Shown: positions 33,917 through 45,049 of the stretch, piece by piece
Position numbering within the stretch: the first letter of the stretch is position 1
Layout: the number at the start of each line of letters is the position of its first letter
Origin: Podocnemis expansa
Taxonomy: Eukaryota; Chordata; Testudines; Podocnemididae
Length of the DNA: 64,000 nucleotides
Assembly: GCA_007922195.1 (NCBI GenBank)
Contig: ML682028.1
Coordinates: forward strand, 17,451,053 to 17,515,052
Direction of reading: 5' to 3'
Translations under genes and position numbers: made by a program
Notes under the pieces: model-generated
Told to the model about the DNA's origin: nothing
Database searches by the model: none
The model's input: the letters and a program-made list of their open reading frames with translations, nothing else

Positions 33917-34103
33917 CAGGGGTGGCCAAATTTATGGGACTCAAGAGCCACACAAGTTGACTATTGAGCCTTCAAGAGCCGCACTGAGGCATATAGCCAT
34001 ATACTTTTACTTACTAAATTGATTTGCTGATACTCTTCCGCGAGCCACACTTTTTCATTCAAGAGCCACATGTGGTCCCTGAGCCACAGTTTGGCCACAC
34101 CTG
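33917..34103. mobile_element. 187-bp non-autonomous hAT element
   Basis: The 14-bp termini are inverted: CAGGGGTGGCCAAA at 33917 and TTTGGCCACACCTG ending at 34103 (one mismatch). The interior contains repeated AAGAGCCACA / GAGCCGCAC words typical of the well-known CAGGGGTGGCCAAA hAT family. The 8-bp flanks (AGGGTATT and GTCTAGAT) do not match, so the target duplication has decayed or was lost. Confidence 0.8.
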
Positions 34104-36369
34104 GTCTAGATCAATTAAATCTTATTAAGGATGGATGCATCAGCAAGAATAAAGGAAGATCTTCTCTGGAACACACAATAGCTGGAGTCCAAACTCACAG
34201 ACCTCTGTGTTGCCATGAATACAGACAATAGTTTTGAACTGGTCCCACTTGTGAAATGTGCACAAATGGGGACAAAGTCAGACCCACAAACCCAACATCA
34301 TTTGGACCTTGATGTCCTGGAGCAGAATCTGATCTGTTACACCACTGTGAATCAGAAATTTCACCAAAATCAACAATTATTCCAGATTAACATCAACTGA
34401 GTTTAGAATTATGTTCCCAATTGAGCATTATTTTAGATAGGAAACATTTGTCTTCTCTGAAGACTTCCAAGATGTCACAATAAATTAGCCATGCCTCTTT
34501 TAAAAGCATTATTACTTGGGAAGTAGCAAACAATAAAATTAAATGGTTACGTTGCAGCTGACTCCCAGTTCAGGATTCAGAGAAAAAGGTAGTTCTACAG
34601 CATGACAGACAAATTGTTGGCTACATTATTCGTACTGTTGCTGGATTTTTGTTGCTTCTAGCAATGCACTTTTTTAATGTCATTTCTCATCAGGCAAATT
34701 TGAAGTAATGACTTTCAGTGAATTGTGGGTCAAGGTTAAGAGGTAAAGGGAAATTATTGAGGGGCTACACCTTATTGCTCTTTGAGGTGGTGACGACTGT
34801 TCACAGGAACAGTGAGAGAGGCTTGATGCAAAAATCAAAGGAGTTATTGTAAATCCAGAGAAGGGAGTCAAAAGCAAAAAAAAAGTTGTATTTGTGACTA
34901 TTGGCAAATTACAACAATATGCAACTTCTTAGGAACTGAATGAATATCGGCTTTACAAAATTGCATATCGACTTGATTTTAAGCTGTAAGCTATTTAGTG
35001 CAGTCCATTGCACCAAACATTTTTTTTTCCTTTGAGGAAAAACACTTAAGTTGGAGACTAGTTTAACCGAGTCTGGAGTATATCTTTAAAACCAGAACCT
35101 GTCTCCCTCCAGGGTTAGTCTTGCACAAGGCTCTCACTTTTGCTTATTTTATGCAGGTTGAAAGGGTTCTGGCCATATCAAATAGTAACACAAACCATAT
35201 TCATAATTAATCTTTAAAGCAATATCCTCAGACTTCAAAGTTCAAGAGTCCCATGTGGACAATTGTTGTCACATACCTTTGTGGTGTAGCAGAAGAATGG
35301 TGTGGGCTTTGTAACTAGCACAAAAGTATCTAATATGCCTACCCACAATGACGCAGGACAAATGGGTAATCAGCCAGTGCTAAATCCGCACACTAATCTA
35401 ATAGGATGCATCTAGCTGTATGTAACAGTTTCTGATTCTGCAACTCATTATGCTTCATGACCTTTGAATACTTAAGATGAGCTTTAGAACCCAAACAGAG
35501 ACAGTGTCCTTCTGATTCATTCTTCCGTCATCAGATTGTAAATAGGAAGTTCTCTTTAGCTAAAAGGAGTCAGGATGCCATCTCTTCCCACGCTTGCTTT
35601 CGTAGTGCTACAACTTCAAATGAGCACTTCACATCTACATCTGACAAAGCGCCCTGTGCTTTTCTGGGAGTCCAAATTGAGACATTGTAGCCCTGATCAT
35701 TAGACCCGGTGGATACCTGCAGTTCTCACCGACTTTAGGCAGAGTTGTGGTTGCTCGTCACTTTAAAAAAATCAGATCCAATTAAGTTAATAAGAGTTTT
35801 GCCCTTCTTTTTCACATGGCAAAGATTTCACTCAGAGTTTTAAACTGGACATTGGAAAATGGAGGAAAACATTGGCCTGGGATTGCAGGACAAGTGTCTC
35901 AGGACAGAAATGTTATTTGTTCTAAACCAAACCATTCATTCTCTAATGAAAGGAGTTGAGCTAATAGCTGAATTTGGGGTTATGAAATAAATTCCCTCAA
36001 GAGTCTTACTGGCCTGTTAGCATCCTGCGGGAGTTCCTGTCTTTTACCATGTATCACCTCTGTTCTTCTACATGTTTGATTTTCCATGCACACTTTTAGG
36101 TAGTTTGAAAGGGGTTAGTTAATTTCTATTTGTAATCTTTGCTCACTTCAGCACAGCCTGATTTCAGCTGGGACTGGAAGCACACATAGCAAAATACTGC
36201 AAATACATATAAAGATTTAGTATTTCAGGTTCTACCAAAGCCAGGCAGAGAAAATACCTGGTGGAATCCGATGATCAGACCAGACCAAAACGTGCATGTA
36301 CTATTAGATGCTCCAGCAAACTTAACAGCCTAACTTTGAGAGTTACCTCCTACAAATGATTACAGATAA
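34104..36369. other. Unique AT-rich sequence, nothing recognised
   Basis: About 2.3 kb without a gene or a repeat I can name. Confidence 0.5.
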
Positions 36370-36600
36370 CTTGCTGGTTCACTTGATATACAGCAGATAG
36401 AGTTGCTCAGTTCAAAGTTAACTGTTATAGACACGTGCACTAGTAACAAGGTTTATCTAGAGACAAATATTGGTTTCCTTGAACACAATGGAAGCTTTGC
36501 CAGTAATGTTGATGAAAAAGGACTTGACCCTTACCGAATAAATCAGCCACAATTCTATCGCTTGGCAAATGGAGTTTTTGTAAGTATTATTGGGAGATAA
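36370..36600 (+). other. Exon-like open frame ending near a GTAAGT donor-like site (weak)
   Basis: The frame is open from 36370 to a TAA at 36600 with no ATG near its start. The part from about 36450 reads like protein (VYLETNIGFLEHNGSF, then LDPYRINQPQFYRLANGVF), with one N-glycosylation-type NGS. The frame reaches TTTGTAAGTATT at about 36574, a good consensus 5' splice site. A possible acceptor is the CAG at 36391-36396, but it lacks a clear polypyrimidine tract. I do not recognise the peptide. It could be an internal exon, an unknown repeat, or chance. Confidence 0.2.
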
Positions 36601-36734
36601 TTGCTGATCGGATATATTTAATATGTACAAAAGAAGCACATTGAAACATAAAGGTCATTGGCTGAATAAATGGGTGATATCCAACAAAGCTAAAAATCAA
36701 ACTATTGTTCTAATATCTAAACAAAACAGAAAAG

Positions 36735-36850
36735 GATTGTTGTTTAAGTGGCCAGTATAACTGGAAAGAGAAAGTGTGCGAGGTTCTGCTGGTAAAAGAG
36801 ACAAGTTTTGAAACTAGTCAGAGTTCTTCTTCAGGTCTCTTGAATTTAGC
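36735..36850. repeat. Dispersed reptile repeat (GTTCTTCTTCAGGTCT type)
   Basis: AAGAGAAAGTGTGCGAGGTT, then GGTAAAAGAGACAAG and CAGAGTTCTTCTTCAGGTCT. I recall this combination as the reverse of a repeat with CTGAAGAAGAGCTCTGTG that is common in reptiles and birds. Class unknown to me. Confidence 0.4.
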
Positions 36851-37734
36851 CCATTAAAAGATTACTTCAGTCACCTGGGACACAAGTGACTTCAACCATG
36901 CAAACAGCCTCATTTGGACAGGTACCTTGCATCACCCCCTTAAGCCATTCTTATTAATGTTCAGAGAATCATGCTAGCTTAATTTTTGTGTGGAATATTT
37001 AAATCACCAATTCTTTTCTAACGTAATGGTCACCAATATGATGCTTTTGTACATGAAAATATCTGTTTTAACTTGGTTTAGCTCTTTGCAGTTATTCCAA
37101 AGATTGCTGTCAATATTTAATGATGTTTTCCCCATATTGGACCATTGCACAGTTGTTATCAGAAGAATGGATGGATTGCTGGGGCGTCTGACATTGGCCA
37201 GCACTAGAGATGTGATACTAGAATGAATTGCTCATTGATGTGTTAGAGGATGGGGATTCTTACATTCACTACCACTGCTAACACCTACATTTCAGGACTT
37301 CTTGCAGGGATATAAACTGCATGGCTTTCACTGGATTTAATGGAAGCAGCAAAGCTAACATCCGGCACAATACTCAGACAACATGCCTCTAAAACTCTTC
37401 ATTCCAAGCGGCCAAAACATCATCTTTAATAATCTGCTCTTTGTGAAGTGCAATAATTTAATTACAGGGATTGCTTTACAGCCACAATTAGATTTAGCGT
37501 CATGGTGAGGTGCAGGATAACATCCAGAATTACACTGATATGTTTTCTTAGCTGTATTTCATGTTTAGTCTGAATTCTACATAGTTCAGAACTTTTCAAA
37601 AATAAATCTGCCATTTATAGTTCAAGTAATCTGTGGGGTGGTCTCCACTGTCCATAGATTGCCCAGGATTGACAATACAACCCTGCCACATCACAAGGAT
37701 CATCTTCCCCACTAAGCACCAGCCTTATATTAAT
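36851..37734. other. Unique sequence, nothing recognised
   Basis: No gene seen. Overlapping frames on the two strands at 36990-37226 are not recognisable. Confidence 0.5.
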
Positions 37735-38486
37735 AATACGGATTAACCTGCTATGACGGAGACTCTCAGGAGTCGCACTCGGATCCCTGCTGCTTGCCAC
37801 TGATCAGGACTCTGCCATGGTGGAGTCTGCTCCAGTTCAGACCTGGTCTTCACACAGCAGGGCAGCCAGCTCCCAAATCCAACCTCTGAAGGTACAGCCC
37901 CTGCTCCACCTGGAACTCCCCCTGTGGGAGCCACTTTCCTGGGCAGGGATCTGGGGAGCTCCTCCGTGGGCCAAAAGGTTCAGCACCCTGCTTTCCAGTC
38001 ACAAGGACTTCTCAGCCAGCATGCGAGCCACAAGGGTTTATTAACTCTGAGGATCACAGCACAGAAACACTTTGCTAGCAGATTCACTAGCGATTACAGC
38101 AGTGGCTCAGCAAGGGGAGCACAGAGTTATGCTCTGAGGGCTATTCCCCTAGACCTACGGCACGGCACTGCTCCCTTCCCCACAGCCACCACCTGACCCC
38201 TCTCCTAGCTCCTTCCCCATCCTTTGTCTCTTTCCTGGGCTAGGTGAACATGTCCCTTGGTCTTGACCTGCCAAAACCTTTGTGAACTTGTTGGGCTGAG
38301 GAGAGGAGTCCTGACACAGGCCTGCCTACATGTAGCTGGGAAAGGCCCATCTGCCCTCCAGCACCCCCTGTAATAATCATACACCTGGGTCCCATCACCA
38401 GACTACATGAAGAGAAAAGCAAGGGAAAGAGATGCACAGCACAAAACACTCAGAGAAAATCTTATGAATGTCCCCACTTCATCACA
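37735..38486 (-). mobile_element. Possible solo LTR, minus strand
   Basis: Read on the minus strand it starts TGTGATGAAGTGGGG at 38486, has an AATAAA polyadenylation signal at 38042-38037 within GTTAATAAACCCTTGTGG, and continues into a GC-rich R/U5-like part. This fits the layout of a vertebrate endogenous retroviral LTR (TG start, AATAAA). I could not define the CA end or a matching 4-6-bp target duplication, and there are no gag, pol or env remnants next to it. It could instead be another kind of GC-rich repeat. Confidence 0.3.
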
Positions 38487-38694
38487 TGTGCATTGTGCAC
38501 AAGCATCCTGGATAACGCAGCATTTGGAAAATGATACTGAATCCCTTATTGATGCTACAGACTAAATTCCAGAGGCCTCTTCCAATCACACTGGTTTGCA
38601 CAAATGCAAGTGTTTGAATGTACAGGTGCCTATTTGGATAGGCTCTGAAAACTGAGCCTTTATTGGAACACATTACACCTTTTCTTCGTAGACC

Positions 38695-38835
38695 ACTACT
38701 AAGAGGCCAAGCACTGCCTAGTGGTGTTTATTATTTAGCATTTGTTCCTGGCTAAGCACTTTTCAGACATGCAAGAAAGGATATCATCTGTCCCAAGGAG
38801 CAAAAAGTCTAAAGACAGAGAGGCAGGGATTCGGA
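38695..38835. repeat. Dispersed amniote repeat fragment
   Basis: GTGGTGTTTATTATTTAGCA, then CCTGGCTAAGCACTTTTCAG, then CTGTCCCAAGGAGCAAAAAG and a GACAGAGAGG end. It has the same order of motifs as the family at 15620-15768 and 18840-18930. Confidence 0.45.
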
Positions 38836-38904
38836 GAAGAGGAACAACCAACCGAGATGTATTTAAGAGAGGTCAACTAGATTCATGATTAAAACAAAGA
38901 GCTA

Positions 38905-39070
38905 GGGATCAGGCAATGTGGATTCTGTTCTTGACTCTTCCCTGATTTGCTATGTGAACTTAGACAAGCTGCCTCATCTCTATTCCTCAGTTGCCCCATC
39001 TGTAAAGTGGGGATTATCATGGCGTCATCCCAAGCATGCTGTGAGGAGATCTTATAAAGCATTTTGAGAT
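38905..39070 (+). mobile_element. MIR / CORE-SINE, first of two in tandem
   Basis: GATTCTGTTCTTGACTCTTC, GTGAACTTAGACAAGCTGCC, CTCAGTTGCCCCATCTGTAA, AGTGGGGATTATC and TGAGGAGATCTTATAAAGC give the MIR body and its 3' part. It lies immediately upstream of a second, less diverged copy. Confidence 0.8.
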
Positions 39071-39084
39071 TCCTACGTTCTGTA

Positions 39085-39301
39085 GGAGAGGCAGCGTGAC
39101 CTAGCAGCTGACATTGAATTGGAATTCAGGACTCTATTCTTCGCTCTTCCATGAGCCTGCTGGTGACCTTGGGCAAGTCACTCCCCCCTCTCTGTCCGTC
39201 AGTCTCTTCATCTGTAAAATGGGGATTACAACTCTTCCCACCTTTGTAAAAGGCCCTTGAGATCTACTGATGAAAACTGCTGAATAACAGCTTTATTAAT
39301 A
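39085..39301 (+). mobile_element. MIR / CORE-SINE, second of two in tandem
   Basis: It has a tRNA-like head (GGCAGCGTGACCTAGCAG), GAATTCAGGACTCTATTCTT, then GGTGACCTTGGGCAAGTCAC, CTGTAAAATGGGGATTACAA, and the 3' part CTTGAGATCTACTGATGAAA followed by AACAGCTTTATTAA. It is nearly full length and better kept than the copy before it. Confidence 0.85.
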
Positions 39302-40979
39302 GGGAAGGCACCTCAGAAGTCCAACAGTTTCTCAATTTTTATTATTAGATGTGACTTTTCAATCCATCTCATTCTCAGGTATTTATCTACACCTTTCCCA
39401 AGGACCAAGAAAGACGTACAACAGTGCTTCTTTGTGAAAGCATAACATGACCACAGCAAACCATTTAAGTCATGTTATAGACAGACACACACACACACTA
39501 TGAAGTCTATTTTTTCCTTTCCTACAGGCAAGGAATGTGCTTAACTCTGAGTCAGGGAGTGACTCCAGGGGAAAATCAAATGCTTCGCAGATTATGAGTC
39601 ATAATTGTCTTTTGTGTTGAAGTTGCTGAAAATTATATAGCTTGGGTCTGGTAATGTCATAACAGCTACATTTTTCTCAGACGTAGTTATTTATGTCTCT
39701 TGTTTTAAGAGGAACTATACTTAAGTATGAGGACAGCTGTGTGCCTCAGACTCGGTTAGAGCATGCATTTTTTACTTAAAGGAAATATGCTGAAGGTAGC
39801 TTTAAAATTGGATTGAGACCACAATACAACTCTCTCACACATTGCACTTCTTGTGAACCCTGGCTCCAGATCCTTGATGCCGTTAAATAAGGCAGAACAG
39901 CAAAATGTATCTGTCACAGTGCCTAGTACACTTCATTTCAGCTGGTTATCCCAATGTCTACATGGCCATCACTGATTCCTATTATGCGGCACTTAGGCAG
40001 GAAGGCTGCAGCTTAGGAAGATGGAATTCTTTAATACAAATAGTACTCCATGTGAGTTTTGAAGGGCGGTGGGGGGCTTTTTTGTTTGCTTTGGGTTTGT
40101 TTTTTGGCAGGGGGATTGTTCACAAGCTAGTGTGGACTATTACAAATCTCCCTTACGCAAAAGTAGCAGCTCCAGAGCTCTTGCCAAAAATTGCAGTCTG
40201 TGGGTTTATCATTCACGGTTTGCAGTGATTGATTGGAAACCTAATCATGTCATTGCATCTTCACCCTGATCGCCTTTGACAAGATCGCTCACCAAAGTCT
40301 CTTAAGCTAAGTAAGCAGTCTTGGGAAAGGTTGTCTCCTGGATCAGTAACTAGTTATAAGACAGGGCAGAAGGGAGAGGAATAATCATAAATGCACAAGA
40401 GCTGTGATGCAATGATGAGGACATCACCAAGAGACTAACAATAAAGGCTTTTACTTCCCCTTCCTTCCTCAGTGATTATGGTTATCTTAATGGTTCAGTA
40501 AAGGTCACAAACCAGGGTCAGTTGTGGGCTTTGGCCTGAAGCCAACCGAAACTAGCAATTTAAAGAGAGTTTGGTCATGAGCTTTTGTGACAAGTCAAAG
40601 TGAAATTCGGGAATCACCAAGCCACACAAATATAAGCCAAACTCAGCCCTGTGGTATGAAACAAACCGAAAAAAATCCTTCACATCTTTAACCAAGAGCT
40701 AAAGGGTTATCCTGTGGGTTTGCGTGCAATGTTCCTGACTGACGGTGTTGGGTTTATTCCGTTGAGTTTAATGTGGTTTGCTAGGACAACAGTTGGGTGT
40801 TTAAGCCACCAAGGTCTGTCTGTGCTGCATACATTGATGTCGTCCTCCATTCATTTCACTGTGCATTTAATATATTTAGTTTATTCCTCTCAAAGGAACT
40901 AATTTAGTCACAAATGGAGTCTTGGGACTAGAGGCAGTTGCCTCAGAAAAGGAACAAAATTCTCCTCCTTAAAGGAGAA
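39302..40979. other. Unique sequence with an AP-1 motif cluster
   Basis: No gene seen. A CA run sits at 39484-39498. A 107-codon plus-strand frame (39905-40228) crosses G- and T-rich low-complexity sequence and is not recognisable. Confidence 0.45.
39548..39605. promoter_or_regulatory. Cluster of three AP-1-like sites (candidate)
   Basis: TGAGTCA at 39548-39554, TGACTCC at 39560-39566 and TGAGTCA at 39595-39601. The last sits in ATTATGAGTCATAAT (39591-39605), symmetric around its centre. Three matches in 58 bp of repeat-free sequence are more than I would expect by chance, but no function can be shown from sequence. Confidence 0.35.
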
Positions 40980-41008
40980 GGGGGTGGGGTGGGGTGGGGC
41001 GGGGTGGG
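40980..41008. repeat. GGGGT pentanucleotide repeat
   Basis: About five GGGGT units with one GGGGC variant are directly visible. The plus strand is G-rich with four-G runs and could fold as a G-quadruplex. Confidence 0.9.
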
Positions 41009-41059
41009 AAGCAGTGTCTTCAGAAAACATGTTAAAGAGAAGATCTTTGGGACAAGGGA

Positions 41060-41110
41060 TGTCTCGTTGTTCTGTATTTGTACAGCACCTAGTGCAATAG
41101 TGTCCTAGCC
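41060..41110. repeat. Dispersed repeat tail (GTACAGCACCTAG type)
   Basis: TCTCGTTGTTCTGTATTTGT followed by ACAGCACCTAGTGCAATAG. The same tail motif occurs at 11298 and 50240. Confidence 0.45.
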
Positions 41111-41149
41111 ATCTGTGTTGGATGGTGTAGACACAAAAATCTGTCTCTT

Positions 41150-41210
41150 GGCTGGAGGTTAGACAAGGTGACCTTTGCAGTCCCTTCTAAAGCTCTGATT
41201 CCATGACAGG
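41150..41210 (+). mobile_element. CR1 LINE, terminal fragment
   Basis: GGCTGGAGGTTAGACAAGGT, GACCTTTGCAGTCCCTTCTA, AAGCTCTGATTCCATGAC is the extreme 3' end of a CR1 element in plus orientation. Everything upstream of it is missing. Confidence 0.75.
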
Positions 41211-42615
41211 GGCTCCTTGGTACCTTTGCAGTATAAGTAACAAAATAGCAAATGGGACCATTAGTGCTGAATGAATAATACAAAAAGTGATTCCCTAATA
41301 TTTTAGCTGGTACAAGTGGTAGATTTGGCTCATTTTTATTATTTACTCTTTGGAAGCATTTATAAGGCTGACAGGTATTGATAAAGCTATCTGTGAAATC
41401 CTGAACGTGTCATATAATTTAGCACAAGCAATTTGCCTGAAAATACCAACTGAAAAAAGTGGGGGTTGCCAACCATCAGATGATGCTCTGTTTTAAAAGC
41501 TTTAGTTACCCAATAAGAACATAAAAAGAGCCTGTGATATGCTGTACCCCATTTGCACTGTTGTGTGATCTGTGTATCATTCATGTTCACCCCTACAATG
41601 TAACTGTTTTATAGCCTGATGCAAAGTATTTCATGCACGGTGTTCCTGGAATGCTCATGGCATACCGAACATCACTGTTATGGTAGCATGTTTTCTGCAA
41701 TATCATATTTACATACAGATATGAAACTCCACCATGCCATGACCCCAATATGTGTCTCATATGGCTTGGACAAATGCAAACACAAAGCTGTGTCTCCACA
41801 CCCAGCAGAGACATGCATACAGGAACAGTAGACTGACCTAAGTACCTGTGAGTACTTTGGCTCAAGCAGAAGGAATTACTCCCGTTGCCGGACATGGATG
41901 ATCACTTGACCCAACAAGGGATTACAAGAGAACTTATCGAAAGACAGAGGCATCCTTGTTCAGAGATTCCCCTGGTATCTATCTTCTAAGCAACACCAAA
42001 AACTGAGAACTTACCCACAGGGAGATAGGGGTCTGGCTGCAAGACATGTTGCAGTCAAGCTGAATGGGAACCCAAATGCAGACTCAAACAGTAATCTTAG
42101 CTTAAAATAAGAGTTAGCTTTTGTTTGATTGTGATTACATTCTTGACTTAATAATCTTTTGATTTATATTACTCTGACTTGGAATCACTTAATATCCTCC
42201 TGTAGTCAACAAACCTATTTCCTTGTTTTATCTAAAGCAGTGCATATGGATTGGGTGTGTGTGGAGACCTCGCTTGGAATGACAGAGCTGGTGTGTAGCA
42301 ATTTCTTCAATGAATTGATGGAGAAGTGTAAATGAGCTTGCAGGTTGCACTGTGTAACACTGAATTCTGCAAGACAGTAGTTTTCAGGGTTGCATCTAGG
42401 ACTGAGGGTGTTTGCTAGAGGTCTATCCCATGAGTGTCTGGCTGCAGCAATCCTCCACTGGGTGAAGGACCAATTATACGCAGGCTGGGCGTGAGCTGAC
42501 CCAGTGGTGGGGATTCACTTAGCAAAAGTGGGGTAAGTCAGGGCCTAGGAGCATAGATTTGGGGCAACACAGCTGCATCCCAGTCCAGATTACAGGAGGG
42601 GAACATTACACAGCT
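41211..42615. other. Unique sequence, nothing recognised
   Basis: A 100-codon minus-strand frame (41593-41895) has no recognisable similarity. No repeat seen. Confidence 0.5.
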
Positions 42616-43430
42616 ATGCTTGGTCAGACCAGTGTATGTCTAGCCCAATCTTCTGTCTTCCAACAGTGGCCAGTACACAGCTGGATGGATCAGGCAGAGT
42701 GAAAAGAATAAGGAATTATCAGATGAGCCATCCCCTGTCCTCCAGTCCCAGCATCTGGCAAGTCAAAGGTTTAAGCAGTGGCATAGCCAGGCCCTCTGGT
42801 GCCCAGGAGCCAGATCAAATTGTCACCCACTCTCTTGTGCCTCAGTTCTCCCCCCTCCACCCCATCTTGTGCACAAGGCAGGAAGGTCCCCAGCCCACCC
42901 CCCTTGCTGCCCTAGAGAGGGGGACTCTCTAGGCGCCAGGCTATCTGTTAATTTTATTGGGTGACTTCTGGTTCCTGTGTTATGTGAAGAGGTAAATAAC
43001 TCTTCGTTTTTCAATTTCTCCCCATTATTCATGGTTTTATAAGCCCCTATCTTCACTTCCTTTCTTGTCTCTTTTCCAGGCTGAAAAGTTCGAGTTTCTC
43101 TAATCTCTCCTCATTTGGAAGCTGTTTCATACCCCTGGCTATCTTTGTTTCCCTTCTCTGCATCTTTCCATTGTAAGATATCTTTTTTTAAAGGGGATGA
43201 CAAAAATTGTACACAGCATTCAGAGTATGGGGGTACCATGGATAAATACAGTGGCATTACAATGTTTTCAGGTTTGTTATCCATCCTCTTCTTAATGATT
43301 CCTAACATCCTGGTAGCTTTTTTGCCTGCTGCTGTACATTGAGTGGATGTTTTCAGAGAACAATCCAGGGGGACCCCAAGATCTTTCCTGAGTGGCAACA
43401 GGGGTTCTATGTAAGTAAAGCAGTCCCCAC
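42616..43430 (-). mobile_element. CR1 LINE fragment, interrupted by a GC-rich insertion
   Basis: Read from high to low coordinates it is one CR1 copy: reverse-transcriptase C-terminus (43437-43060), then the 3' part seen on the plus strand as TTTTATTGGGTGACTTCTGG (about 42952), and the tail GGTCAGACCAGTGTATGTCT, AGCCCAATCTTCTGTCTTCC, AACAGTGGCCAG. The interval 42776-42947 does not belong to CR1. The copy is 5'-truncated and dead. Confidence 0.85.
42776..42947. mobile_element. hAT-like non-autonomous insertion inside the CR1 copy
   Basis: It starts CAGTGGCATAGCCAGG and ends AGGCGCCAGGCTATCTG. The end is the inverse of the start if a 4-base deletion is allowed (GGCTATGCCACTG versus GGCTATCTG). 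The interior is GC-rich (CCCCCCTCCACCCCATC, CCCAGCCCACCCCCCTTG). The recognisable CR1 blocks resume on each side. No clear 8-bp target duplication is visible, and some CR1 sequence at the junction seems to be lost. Confidence 0.6.
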
Positions 43431-43437
43431 CACCCAA
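43060..43437 (-). pseudogene. CR1 ORF2 (reverse transcriptase) C-terminal remnant, frameshifted
   Basis: The minus-strand frame 43437-43111 (108 codons) contains RKDLGVPLDCSLKTSTQCTA, AGKKATRMLGIIKKRM and PLYLSMVPPYSECCVQF. This matches the region after the reverse-transcriptase palm in CR1 ORF2 (usual KDLGVxVDxxL, QCxxAAKKAxxxLGxIxR, PLYxxLVRPHLEYCVQFW). Near 43165 the homology moves to another frame (KMQRRETKIARGMKQLPNEE, then LEKLELFSLEKR), which runs to about 43062. The frameshift and the missing N-terminal endonuclease and catalytic YxDD region make it non-functional. The intact family copies its RNA into nuclear DNA by target-primed reverse transcription. Confidence 0.88.
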
Positions 43438-45049
43438 AATATAGCAAAACTTGCAGAATCACGGCCTACGTTCCCAGGATCCTGCCTTGTTGTGTGGAAA
43501 ATCTGGAGTACGCATAGCATTTTGAGCGCTATTGTTGAGAAGTGCTATGTAAAAGCCAGGTGTTTTATTATTTGTATGATTATTTTCAGCCCAAGACATG
43601 GGTAGGTATTCCCAGGACACTAAAGCTTATCACCTAAAAATCTCCAGAGTGCATAACCATCGTCACAACCTTCTACCAGCTTATTTAGAAAAGAAGCACC
43701 AGAAAGTTGGAACAATTTTCAGAGCGTATGGCTATTAAATAATTATAGAACAATTGAATACTACCGCTAGGACCCACTTATAATAGAATGGGAATTTACC
43801 ACCTAATACTATAATCCTACCTTAAATATAGTCTGTAGCTGATCCGCTGTGGAAAAGATGATGTAACGTACTAAACGAAGCAAATCTATGCCTACCTCAG
43901 TGCCCACTTTAAATGGTTGCCCCATATCCCCTGTCTCCCAGTGCAACAGCCTAACGCACTGATATAAGCAGCTTCTGGACTAATGAGACTGTACAACCAG
44001 AGCACCTACCTCACTGCATCTTCCTATCTGTCATCGGCCTGAGATAGAGCAAGGCGTGGCACTTCCCTACGCAGCTCGTCAATCTTCTGCAGCTAGGTGC
44101 AACACCTCTTGCCGATGAGGAAGGCTCACTGGTTCATCTTTTGATAAGTGGAGCTCCCTTCCACCTCAGTCTCTGGCAATGGGCAATGAAAAGAAAGGAA
44201 AACAAGAGTCTATTTCACAGGCACTTCAGAGTCAAGAGAGGTCGGGAGGGGAGCATAGGAAGCTAGAAGTGCTGTGGGACCCAGCAGTGATGAGGGTCCC
44301 AGGAAACATCGGCTGCTGGCTGCTTGCGGCCCCCGTGGAATCCTTGAAAACCATGGAAAGAGAGAAGGGGGTGTGATGGGGCAAGATGCTTTGCAACCCT
44401 GCACTCTCTGTCCTTGAACTCTGAAGTTTTACTGTCTATTTCTCTGCATGAAACATGCCCTCTTTTCACTAATACTAGCATTATTATTTGCTTGCTTGTT
44501 TGTGTCCAACAAAGCATCTGGAATTAAACCTGCCACCAAATCAGGGATCAATAGAGAGGCTGAACTATCAGGGAAGCAACTAAAGCTGATAAAAGTGAGA
44601 CTGTTGGTTATTGCCTACACCCAGCTAAAAAGAGTTCACCAATCAAGTCCAGATTAGTGTCCTGCAAGTCTTCATTGCCTGAGAATAATTCAATAAGGAA
44701 CACACTTCAGTTGTGACAGTGCAAGTTCTGGTGTCTTTCACATAGGCCAAGTGTAGCGGGTAAGGTATCAGGTAGTGCGCTGCAGAGAAGAGCTGTGATT
44801 ATGATTCTCAGGTGCACAAACACTTTTATTTACTTCTCCGATCACGTAAGCTGGTGGTGATCTTTTTGGCTTTGGGGATGTTCTAAAGAAGCTAATGGAT
44901 CAGTAAAGCTGCCCTTTCATATTGAATGTTTGAACATCTAATCCCACATGAAACTGCAAGAAATTGGACTCACAAAGACTAATAAATATCTCCTAGAAAA
45001 AAGTGGTAAAGTTCATGCACACATACTGTGATGTACACACGCACACACG
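43431..45049. other. Mostly unique sequence with a MIR-type 3' tail
   Basis: GAGCGCTATTGTTGAGAAGT and then AGGTGTTTTATTATTTG at about 43520-43582 resembles the 3' end of MIR-like SINEs. The rest shows no gene; short frames at 44179-44517 on both strands are not recognisable. Confidence 0.4.

Noticed and set aside
40980..41008. Telomere-like repeat
   Set aside because: The unit is GGGGT, not TTAGGG, and the tract is under 30 bp, so it is an ordinary microsatellite.
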